Assembly (NCBI GenBank): GCA_921293015.1
Contig: OV121092.1
Span: 31,503,764 to 31,567,763, forward strand
Length of the DNA stretch: 64,000 nt
Direction: 5' to 3'
Source: Phorcus lineatus
Lineage: Eukaryota > Mollusca > Gastropoda > Trochida > Trochidae
A model generated the notes under the pieces. It was given only the letters and a program-made list of their open reading frames with translations. It was not told the origin of the DNA and made no database searches. The position numbers and the translations under genes are program-made. This document shows, piece by piece, positions 10,041 to 21,800 of the stretch (its first letter is position 1; every line of letters starts with the position of its first letter).

Positions 10041-10400
10041 TTATTACCCATATGGTTAATTATAAGCGGTGACATATTTTCAATATGAGCACATGTGCAC
10101 ATCACTTTTGCCTAGCAACGATTGTTTCAGCGCGAGTTACCGTATTATGTCGTCTGTGACGTCATCAAACCATTGTTCGTGACGTCACTGAAGCGGACCG
10201 CCGCAAAGAAAGCAAGCCGCTTTCCGTGTGTTTTAAATGAAATAGAATCGGTAATAAAGAAATTATAACCCTCAGAATTGTGTTATATGAATTTTACGAA
10301 ACTCGTGCGAACTTGTGTATAACCCTCGCTCTCGCTCGGGTAATACAAAAATTCGCACTTATTTCGTAAAAGTCATATGACACACTTCCTCGGGTAATAA
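10041..10400 (-). mobile_element. TTATTACCC MITE, copy 2 (reverse)
   Basis: The same element as 9009-9380, inverted: ttattacccatatggttaat at the left and acacttcctcgggtaataa at the right, with the gagcgagagcgag-type centre at about 10325-10350. It differs from copy 1 by substitutions and small indels, so it is not a recent duplicate. Confidence 0.82.
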
Positions 10401-10968
10401 TCTCTATATATGTGCGCCACTCAACCACTGTTAATTGTTATTAATCAAAGTTTATTGTACATAGATACATCGTTCAGCATGTGTACATATATATATTTAC
10501 CATGTTGTTAAATCGCAACACTGTTGGAAAAGACTTTTCAACAAGTCGAAATGCGTCATCATGACATCATCAAAATGATACCAAGAGCAAGTGTCGTCTG
10601 AAATTTTAAATTTTCAAATATGCATTACAAGTAACATAGCAATGTATATACATTTGAACGCTCTGTTCTTGACCAATGTATATAAGTGTCTTACATATAT
10701 TTCTATATTCATTTATTTTTCCTTATTGAAAGTTTTTTCCCACATGCTTTAATAAACTATGTACAATATTCAACGCTGCTTTTTTCGACATTAGAAATAT
10801 GAATATAATAATATTAAAAAACACATTATGACGAATCATCATTAAATTGTGGTTTGGGGGATTTGTACTTCCAAATGGAGGACTGCTTCTTGTAATCAAG
10901 TATAAGAATCGAGTGACAACAATCGGACGCAAGAATAAAAGTACGAGTGACGTTGGATTTGACGTAAG
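10401..10968. other. Unique spacer before the satellite array
   Basis: AT-rich sequence with no recognised exon, RNA gene or mobile element. A 69-codon minus-strand frame at 10723-10932 has no family features. Confidence 0.6.
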
Positions 10969-11303
10969 GTACAGCTATACCCTTCAAACAAAAAGCACTC
11001 AAAAAGTACTATAACGCACGTGGGTTTATTCTGCCCCCAAATATGTATTTAAAGTACGAAAATATACACAAAATTAACATAAACATAAGGAATACTGCGT
11101 TAGAAGACTTGCAAACCCATGGCCATGTCAGAAAATGCCTATATACATCGTTGAATTAAAGAAACGCAAAGTCGGTAATTTCCCTATTGCAGCAATGGTT
11201 AAGACCAAGTAGCAATTTCAAACGCTCATTAAATAAATTTTCAAAAGTAAATTCCACATATAAAGCTATGTAGCAGTTAGATAAAGTTGTCAACTAACCT
11301 TTT
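10969..11303. repeat. Truncated, diverged edge unit of the satellite array
   Basis: It matches the array unit from tacagctataccc to caactaacctttt, then jumps straight to ttgaagacattacatgaagc, leaving out about 620 bp of the unit. The junction lies in a run of T shared by both sides. It carries more substitutions than inner units (for example cccttcaaacaaaaagc, gggtttattc). Confidence 0.88.
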
Positions 11304-12293
11304 GAAGACATTACATGAAGCAACTAAGTGCCAGCCGGACAGCCGAAACTAACAGTACAGCTATACCCTTTCGGCCAAAAAGCACTCAAAAAGTACTATA
11401 ACGCACGTGGGTTAATTCTGCCCCCAAATATGTATTTAAAGTACGGAAATATACACAAAATTAACAATAACATAAGGAATACTGCGTTAGAAGACTTGCA
11501 AACCCATGGCCATGTCAGAAAATGCCTACATACATCGTTGAATTAAAGAAACGCAAAGTCGGTAATTTCCCTATTGCAGCAATGGTTAAGACCAAGTAGC
11601 AATTTCAAACGCTCATTAAACAAATTTTCAAAAGTAAATTCCACATGAAAAGCTATGTAGCAGTTAGATAAAGTTGTCAATTACCCTTTTCAATTGTTTT
11701 TACGGGCCGGCAGCGCTTTAATCCGGCGAGATCGCCGTTTTCTGGGAGCTAACGCAAAGCGCGTTAGAGCTCTCTTCTGTCTATGACGTTACTATGACAC
11801 ACGTCTGTTACGTCACGACTTGACCCCTGAAACAATGAAAGGTCACGGTTCCGACTTTGGTCACCAAAACTTAGCTAGAACGCTAACTAGAGCGGTTAGC
11901 AATGTGAAAATGGTATCAAACGAAAGCTAATTTCAAGGCGCATCTTTTCCGATTGCCATGACTGCGGATTTGAGCCGTAGTTTGAACGGGAAGGAGTCGC
12001 AAAAAGGGTATAATGTGAACAGATGAGTAAACTCCAGAGTACGTGTATGTGTACTTGGATACAGTGTGTGGCGACCAAATTCGGCCGCCACTACTTTGAA
12101 TATACATGTACACAATTTTAGCAAATGTTTAGGCCACAAAATTCCCTAAGATCACCAAAAAGAAGCGACCCTAACTACTCGTAATGTCGTGTACAGCACT
12201 GAAGGAACTTATTCATTTTCTTCTGCTCAACGTTTAACACATACCCCACATGGCTACATCCCATTAACATACAATTGCAACGTAGATTAAACG

Positions 12294-12307
12294 TCGGACA
12301 TGTCCGA
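12294..12307. promoter_or_regulatory. 14-bp palindrome with p53-family half-site (first of the array)
   Basis: TCGGACATGTCCGA is a perfect palindrome. Its inner ten bases GGACATGTCC match the p53/p63/p73 half-site consensus RRRCWWGYYY at every position. The same palindrome recurs once per full array unit (for example near 13303, 14317, 26510, 41765, 63185). Binding is an inference; only one half-site is seen per unit at this spot. Confidence 0.5.
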
Positions 12308-12793
12308 AATACGCATTTGAAGACATTACATGAAGCAACTAAGTGCCAGCCGGACAGCCAAAACTAACAGCCATACCCTTTCGGCCAAAAAGCACTCAAA
12401 AAGTACTATAACGCACGTGGGTTAATTCTGCCCCCAAATATGTATTTAAAGTACGGAAATATACACAAAATTAACAATAACATAATGAATACTGCGTTAG
12501 AAGACTTGCAAACACATGGCCATGTCAGAAAATGCCTACATACATCGTTTAATTAAAGAAACGCAAAGTCGGTAATTTCCCTATTGCAGCAATGGTTAAG
12601 ACCAAGTAGCAATTTCAAACGCTCATTAAAAAAACTTTCAAAAGTAAATTCCACATAAAAAGCTATGTAGCAGTTAGATAAAGTTGTCAACTAACCTTTT
12701 CAATTGTTTTTACGGACCAGCAGCACTTTAATCTGCCAAAATCGCCGTTTTCTGGGAGCTAACGCAAAGCGCGTCAGAGCTCTCTTCTGTCTA

Positions 12794-12880
12794 TGACGTT
12801 ACTATGGCACACGTCTGTTACGTCACGACTTGACCCCTGAAACAATGAAAGGTCACGGGTCCGACTTTGGTCACCAAAAC
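12794..12880. promoter_or_regulatory. CRE-like and nuclear-receptor-like half-site cluster (example unit)
   Basis: Within about 85 bp the unit carries tatgacgttac, gttacgtcac, cttgacccc, aaaggtcac and ttggtcacc. TGACGT is the CREB/ATF half-site; AGGTCA and its reverse complement TGACCY are nuclear-receptor half-sites. The cluster is kept in the other full units, with changes mostly outside the core motifs (one subfamily has cttgcccc and caaaggtcatgg-like changes). Regulatory activity is not shown by sequence alone. Confidence 0.4.
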
Positions 12881-15800
12881 TTAAATAGACGCTAACTAGA
12901 GCGGTTAGCAATGTGAAAATGGTATCAAACGAAAGCTAATTTCAAGGCGCATCTTTTCCAATTGCCATGATTGCGGATTTGAGCCGTAGTTTGAACGGGA
13001 AGGGGCCGCAAAAAGGGTATAATGTGAACAGATGAGTAAACTCCAGAGTACGTGTATGTGTACTTGGATACAGTGTGTGGCGACCAAATTCGGCCGCCAC
13101 TACTTTGAATATACATGTACACAATTTTAGCAAATGTTTAGGCCACAAAATTCCCTAAGATCACCAAAAAGAAGCGACCCTAACTACTCGTAATGTCGTG
13201 TACAGCACTGAAGGAACTTATTCATTTTCTTCTGCTCAACGTTTAACACATACCCCGCATGGCTACATCCCATTAACATACAATTGCAACGTAGATTAAA
13301 CGTCGGACATGTCCGAAATACGCATTTGAAGACAGTACATGAAGCAACTAAGTGCCAGCCGGACAGCCGAAACTAACAGTACAGCTATACCCTTTCGGTA
13401 AAAAAGCACTCAAAAAGTACTATAACGCACGTGGGTTAATTCTGCCCCCAAATATGTATTTAAAGTACGGAAATATACACAAAATTAACAATAACATAAT
13501 GAATACTGCGTTAGAAGACTTGCAAACCCATGGCCATGTCAGAAAATGCCTACATACATCGTTTAATTAAAGAAACGCAAAGTCGGTAATTTCCCTATTG
13601 CAGCAATGGTTAAGACCAAGTAGCAATTTCAAACGCTCATTAAAAAAACTTTCAAAAGTAAATTCCACATAAAAAGCTATGTAGCAGTTAGATAAAGTTG
13701 TCAACTAACCTTTTCAATTGTTTTTACGGACCAGCAGCACTTTAATCCGCCAAAATCGCCGTTTTCTGGGAGCTAACGCAAAGCGCGTCAGAGCTCTCTT
13801 CTGTCTATGACGTTACTATGGCACACGTCTGTTACGTCACGACTTGACCTCTGAAACAATGAAAGGTCACGGGTCCGACTTTGGTCACCAAAACTTAAAT
13901 AGACGCTAACTAGAGCGGTTAGCAATGTGAAAATGGTATCAAACGAAAGCTAATTTCAAGGCGCATCTTTTCCAATTGCCATGATTGCGGATTTGAGCCG
14001 TAGTTTGAACGGGAAGGGGCCGCAAAAAGGGTATAATGTGAACAGATGAGTAAACTCCAGAGTACGTGTATGTGTACTTGGATACAGTGTGTGGCGACCA
14101 AATTCGGCCGCCACTACTTTGAATATACATGTACACAATTTTAGCAAATGTTTAGGCCACAAAATTCCCTAAGATCACCAAAAAGAAGCGACCCTAACTA
14201 CTCGTAATGTCGTGTACAGCACTGAAGGAACTTATTCATTTTCTTCTGCTCAACGTTTAACACATACCCCGCATGGCTACATCCCATTAACATACAATTG
14301 CAACGTAGATTAAACGTCGGACATGTCCGAAATACGCATTTGAAGACAGTACATGAAGCAACTAAGTGCCAGCCGGACAGCCGAAACTAACAGTACAGCT
14401 ATACCCTTTCGGTAAAAAAGCACTCAAAAAGTACTATAACGCACGTGGGTTAATTCTGCCCCCAAATATGTATTTAAAGTACGGAAATATACACAAAATT
14501 AACAATAACATAAGGAATACTGCGTTAGAAGACTTGCAAACACATGGCCATGTCAGAAAATGCCTACATACATCGTTTAATTAAAGAAAAGCAAAGTCGG
14601 TAATTTCCCTATTGCAGCAATGGTTAAGACCAAGTAGCAATTTCAAACGCTCATTAAATAAACTTTCAAAAGTAAATTCCACATAAAAAGCTATGTAGCA
14701 GTTAGATAAAGTTGTCAACTAACCTTTTCAATTGTTTTTACGGACCGGCAGCGCTTTAATCCGCCAAAATCGCCGTTTTCTGGGAGCTAACGCAAAGCGC
14801 GTCAGAGCTCTCTTCTGTCTATGACGTTACTATGACACACGTCTGTTACGTACGTCACAACTTGACCCTTGAAACAATGAAAGGTCACGGTTCCGACTTT
14901 GGTCACCAAAACTTAGCTAGAACGCTAACTAGAGCGGTTAGCAACGTGAAAATGGTATCAAACGAAAGCTAATTTCAAGGCGCATCTTTTCCGATTGCCA
15001 TGACTGCGGATTTGAGCCGTAGTTTGAACGGGAAGGGGCCGCAAAAAGGGTATAATGTAAACAGATGAGTAAACTCCAGAGTACGTGTATGTGTACTTGG
15101 ATACAGTGTGTGGCGACCAAATTCGGCCGCCACTACTTTGAATATACATGTACACAATTTTAGCAAATGTTTAGGCCACAAAATTCCCTAAGATCACCAA
15201 AAAGAAGCGACCCTAACTACTCGTAATGTCGTGTACAGCACTGAAGGAACTTATTCATTTTCTTTTGCTCAACGTTTTACACATACCCCACATGACTACA
15301 TCCCATTAACATACAATTGCAACGTAGGTTAAACGTCGGACATGTCCGAAATACGCATTTGAAGACATTACATGAAGCAACTAAGTGCCAGCCGGACAGC
15401 CGAAACTAACAGTACAGCTATACCCTTTCGGTAAAAAAGCACTCAAAAAGTACTATAACGCACGTGGGTTAATTCTGCCCCCAAATATGTATTTAAAGTA
15501 CGGAAATATACACAAAATTAACAATAACATAAGGAATACTGCCTTAGAAGACTTGCAAACACATGGCCATGTCAGAAAATGCCTACATACATCGTTTAAT
15601 TAAAGAAAAGCAAAGTCGGTAATTTCCCTATTGCAGCAATGGTTAAGACCAAGTAGCAATTTCAAACGCTCATTAAATAAACTTTCAAAAGTAAATTCCA
15701 CATAAAAAGCTATGTAGCAGTTAGATAAAGTTGTCAACTAACCTTTTCAATTGTTTTTACGGACCGGCAGCGCTTTAATCTGCCAAAATCGCCGTTTTCT

Positions 15801-18800
15801 GGGAGCTAACGCAAAGCGCGTCAGAGCTCTCTTCTGTCTATGACGTTACTATGACACACGTCTGTTACGTCACAACTTGACCCTTGAAACAATGAAAGGT
15901 CACGGTTCCGACTTTGGTCACCAAAACTTAGCTAGAACGCTAACTAGAGCGGTTAGCAACGTGAAAATGGTATCAAACGAAAGCTAATTTCAAGGCGCAT
16001 CTTTTCCGATTGCCATGACTGCGGATTTGAGCCGTAGTTTGAACGGGAAGGGGCCGCAAAAAGGGTATAATGTGAACAGATGAGTAAACTCCAGAGTACG
16101 TGTATGTGTACTTGGATACAGTGTGTGGCGACCAAATTCGGCCGCCACTACTTTGAATATACATGTACACAATTTTAGCAAATGTTTAGGCCACAAAATT
16201 CCCTAAGATCACCAAAAAGAAGCGACCCTAACTACTCGTAATGTCGTGTACAGCACTGAAGGAACTTATTCATTTTCTTCTGCTCAACATTTAACACATA
16301 CCCCACATGGCTACATCCCATTAACATACAATTGCAACGTAGATTAAACGTCGGACATGTCCGAAATACGCATTTGAAGACAGTACATGAAGCAACTAAG
16401 TGCCAGCCGGACAGCCGAAACTAACAGTACAGCTATACCCTTTCGGTAAAAAAGCACTCAAAAAGTACTATAACGCACGTGGGTTAATTCTGCCCCCAAA
16501 TATGTATTTAAAGTACGGAAATATACACAAAATTAACAATAACATAAGGAATACTGCGTTAGAAGACTTGCAAACACATGGCCATGTCAGAAAATGCCTA
16601 CATACATCGTTTAATTAAAGAAACGCAAAGTCGGTAATTTCCCTATTGCAGCAATGGTTAAGACCAAGTAGCAATTTCAAACGCTCATTTAATAAATTTT
16701 CAAAAGTAAATTCCACATGGAAAGCTATGTAGCAGTTAGATAAAGTTGTCAACTAACCTTTTCAATTGTTTTTACGGACCGGCAGCGCTTTAATCCGCCA
16801 AAATCGCCGTTTTCTGGGAGCTAACGCAAAGCGCGTCAGAGCTCTCTTCTGTCTATGACGTTACTATGGCACACGTCTGTTACGTCACGACTTGCCCCCT
16901 GAAACAATGAAAGGTCATGGTTCCGACTTTGGTGACCAAAACTTAAATAGAACGCTAACTAGAGCGGTTAGCAATGTGAAAATGGTATCAAACGAAAGCT
17001 AATTTCAAGGCGCATCTTTTCCGATTGCCATGACTGCGGATTTGAGCCGTAGTTTGAACGGGAAGGGGCCGCAAAAAGGGTATAATGTGAACAGATGAGT
17101 AAACTCCAGAGTATACGTGTATGTGTACTTGGATACAGTGTGTGGCGACCAAATTCGGCCGCCACTACTTTGAATATACATGTACACAATTTTAGCAAAT
17201 GTTTAGGCCACAAAATTCCCTAAGATCACCAAAAAGAAGCGACCCTAAATACTCGTAATGTCGTGTACAGCACTGAAGGAACTTATTCAATTTCTTTTGC
17301 TCAACGTTTAACACATACCCCACATGGCTACATCCCATTAACATACAATTGCAACGTAGGTTAAACGTCGGACATGTCCGAAATACGCATTTGAAGACAT
17401 TACATGAAGCAACTAAGTGCCAGCCGGACAGCCGAAACTAACAGTACAGCTATACCCTTTCGGTAAAAAAAGCACTCAAAAAGTACTATAACGCACGTGG
17501 GTTAATTCTGCCCCCAAATATGTATTTAAAGTACGGAAATATACACAAAATTAACAATAACATAAGGAATACTGCCTTAGAAGACTTGCAAACACATGGC
17601 CATGTCAGAAAATGCCTACATACATCGTTGAATTAAAGAAAAGCAAAGTCGGTAATTTCCCTATTGCAGCAATGGTTAAGACCAAGTAGCAATTTCAAAC
17701 GCTCATTAAATAAATTTTCAAAAGTAAATTCCACATGAAAAGCTATGTAGCAGTTAGATAAAGTTGTCAACTAACCTTTTCAATTGTTTTTACGGACCGG
17801 CAGCACTTTAATCCGCCGAAATCGCCGTTTTCTGGGAGCTAACGCAAAGCGCGTCAGAGCTCTCTTCTGTCTATGACGTTACTATGACACACGTCTGTTA
17901 CGTCACGACTTGACCCTTGAAACAATGAAAGGTCACGGTTCCGACTTTGGTCACCAAAACTTAAATAGAACGCTAACTAGAGCGGTTAGCAATGTGAAAA
18001 TGGTATCAAACGAAAGCTAATTTCAAGGCGCATCTTTTCCGATTGCCATGATTGCGGATTTGAGCCGTAGTTTGAACGGGAAGGGGCCGCAAAAAGGGTA
18101 TAATGTGAACAGATGAGTAAACTCCAGAGTACGTGTATGTGTACTTGGATACAGTGTGTGGCGACCAAATTCGGCCGCCACTACTTTGAATATACATGTA
18201 CACAATTTTAGCAAATGTTTAGGCCACAAAATTCCCTAAGATCACCAAAAAGAAGCGACCCTAACTACTCGTAATGTCGTGTACAGCACTGAAGGAACTT
18301 ATTCATTTTCTTCTGCTCAACATTTAACACATACCCCACATGGCTACATCCCATTAACATACAATTGCAACGTAGATTAAACGTCGGACATGTCCGAAAT
18401 ACGCATTTGAAGACAGTACATGAAGCAACTAAGTGCCAGCCGGACAGCCGAAACTAACAGTACAGCTATACCCTTTCGGTAAAAAAGCACTCAAAAAGTA
18501 CTATAAAGCACGTGGGTTAATTCTGCCCCCAAATATGTATTTAAAGTACGGAAATATACACAAAATTAACAATAACATAAGGAATACTGCGTTAGAAGAC
18601 TTGCAAACACATGGCCATGTCAGAAAATGCCTACATACATCGTTTAATTAAAGAAACGCAAAGTCGGTAATTTCCCTATTGCAGCAATGGTTAAGACCAA
18701 GTAGCAATTTCAAACGCTCATTAAATAAATTTTCAAAAGTAAATTCCACATGGAAAGCTATGTAGCAGTTAGATAAAGTTGTCAACTAACCTTTTCAATT

Positions 18801-21800
18801 GTTTTTACGGACCGGCAGCGCTTTAATCCGCCAAAATCGCCGTTTTCTGGGAGCTAACGCAAAGCGCGTCAGAGCTCTCTTCTGTCTATGACGTTACTAT
18901 GGCACACGTCTGTTACGTCACGACTTGCCCCCTGAAACAATGAAAGGTCATGGTTCCGACTTTGGTGACCAAAACTTAAATAGAACGCTAACTAGAGCGG
19001 TTAGCAATGTGAAAATGGTATCAAACGAAAGCTAATTTCAAGGCGCATCTTTTCCGATTGCCATGACTGCGGATTTGAGCCGTAGTTTGAACGGGAAGGG
19101 GCCGCAAAAAGGGTATAATGTGAACAGATGAGTAAACTCCAGAGTATACGTGTATGTGTACTTGGATACAGTGTGTGGCGACCAAATTCGGCCGCCACTA
19201 CTTTGAATATACATGTACACAATTTTAGCAAATGTTTAGGCCACAAAATTCCCTAAGATCACCAAAAAGAAGCGACCCTAACTACTCGTAATGTCGTGTA
19301 CAGCACTGAAGGAACTTATTCAATTTCTTTTGCTCAACGTTTAACACATACCCCACATGGCTACATCCCATTAACATACAATTGCAACGTAGGTTAAACG
19401 TCGGACATGTCCGAAATACGCATTTGAAGACATTACATGAAGCAACTAAGTGCCAGCCGGACAGCCGAAACTAACAGTACAGCTATACCCTTTCGGTAAA
19501 AAAAGCACTCAAAAAGTACTAGAACGCACGTGGGTTAATTCTGCCCCCAAATATGTATTTAAAGTACGGAAATATACACAAAATTAACAATAACATAATG
19601 AATACTGCGTTAGAAGACTTGCAAACACATGGCCATGTCAGAAAATGCCTACATACATCGTTGAATTAAAGAAACGCAAAGTCGGTAATTTCCCTATTGC
19701 AGCAATGGTTAAGACCAAGTAGCAATTTCAAACGCTCATTAAAAAAACTTTCAAAAGTAAATTCCACATAAAAAGCTATGTAGCAGTTAGATAAAGTTGT
19801 CAACTAACCTTTTCAATTGTTTTTACGGACCAGCAGCACCTTAATCTGCCAAAATCGCCGTTTTCTGGGAGCTAACGCAAAGCGCGTCAGAGCTCTCTTC
19901 TGTCTATGACGTTACTATGGCACACGTCTGTTACGTCACGACTTGACCCCTGAAACAATGAAAGGTCACGGGTCCGACTTTGGTCACCAAAACTTAAATA
20001 GACGCTAACTAGAGCGGTTAGCAATGTGAAAATGGTATCAAACGAAAGCTAATTTCAAGGCGCATCTTTTCCAATTGCCATGATTGCGGATTTGAGCCGT
20101 AGTTTGAACGGGAAGGGGCCGCAAAAAGGGTATAATGTGAACAGATGAGTAAACTCCAGAGTACGTGTATGTGTACTTGGATACAGTGTGTGGCGACCAA
20201 ATTCGGCCGCCACTACTTTGAATATACATGTACACAATTTTAGCAAATGTTTAGGCCACAAAATTCCCTAAGATCACCAAAAAGAAGCGACCCTAACTAC
20301 TCGTAATGTCGTGTACAGCACTGAAGGAACTTATTCATTTTCTTCTGCTCAACGTTTAACACATACCCCGCATGGCTACATCCCATTAACATACAATTGC
20401 AACGTAGATTAAACGTCGGACATGTCCGAAATACGCATTTGAAGACAGTACATGAAGCAACTAAGTGCCAGCCGGACAGCCGAAACTAACAGTACAGCTA
20501 TACCCTTTCGGTAAAAAAGCACTCAAAAAGTACTATAACGCACGTGGGTTAATTCTGCCCCCAAATATGTATTTAAAGTACGGAAATATACACAAAATTA
20601 ACAATAACATAATGAATACTGCGTTAGAAGACTTGCAAACCCATGGCCATGTCAGAAAATGCCTACATACATCGTTTAATTAAAGAAACGCAAAGTCGGT
20701 AATTTCCCTATTGCAGCAATGGTTAAGACCAAGTAGCAATTTCAAACGCTCATTAAAAAAACTTTCAAAAGTAAATTCCACATAAAAAGCTATGTAGCAG
20801 TTAGATAAAGTTGTCAACTAACCTTTTCAATTGTTTTTACGGACCAGCAGCACTTTAATCCGCCAAAATCGCCGTTTTCTGGGAGCTAACGCAAAGCGCG
20901 TCAGAGCTCTCTTCTGTCTATGACGTTACTATGACACACGTCTGTTACGTCACAACTTGACCCTTGAAACAATGAAAGGTCACGGTTCCGACTTTGGTCA
21001 CCAAAACTTAGCTAGAACGCTAACTAGAGCGGTTAGCAATGTGAAAATGGTACCAAACGAAAGCTAATTTCAAGGCGCATCTTTTCCGATTGCCATGATT
21101 GCGGATTTGAGCCGTAGTTTGAACGGGAAGGGGCCGCAAAAAGGGTATAATGTGAACAGATGAGTAAACTCCAGAGTACGTGTATGTGTACTTGGATACA
21201 GTGTGTGGCGACCAAATTCGGCCGCCACTACTTTGAATATATATGTACACAATTTTAGCAAATGTTTAGGCCACAAAATTCCCTAAGATCAACAAAAAGA
21301 AGCGACCCTAACTACTCGTAATGTCGTGTACAGCACTGAAGGAACTTATTCATTTTCTTCTGCTCAACATTTAACACATACCCCACATGGCTACATCCCA
21401 TTAACATACAATTGCAACGTAGGTTAAACGTCGGACATGTCCGAAATACGCATTTGAAGACATTACATGAAGCAACTAAGTGCCAGCCGGACAGCCGAAA
21501 CTAACAGTACAGCTATACCCTTTCGGTAAAAAAGCACTCAAAAAGTACTATAACGCACGTGGGTTAATTCTGCCCCCAAATATGTATTTAAAGTACGGAA
21601 ATATACACAAAATTAACAATAACATAAGGAATACTGCGTTAGAAGACTTGCAAACACATGGCCATGTCAGAAAATGCCTACATACATCGTTTAATTAAAG
21701 AAAAGCAAAGTCGGTAATTTCCCTATTGCAGCAATGGTTAAGACCAAGTAGCAATTTCAAACGCTCATTAAAAAAACTTTCAAAAGTAAATTCCACATAA

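Noticed and set aside
12840-12880. A tRNA-like B box in the array unit (ggttccgac)
   Set aside because: It departs from GGTTCRANYCC by an extra base, and there is no A box or cloverleaf nearby.
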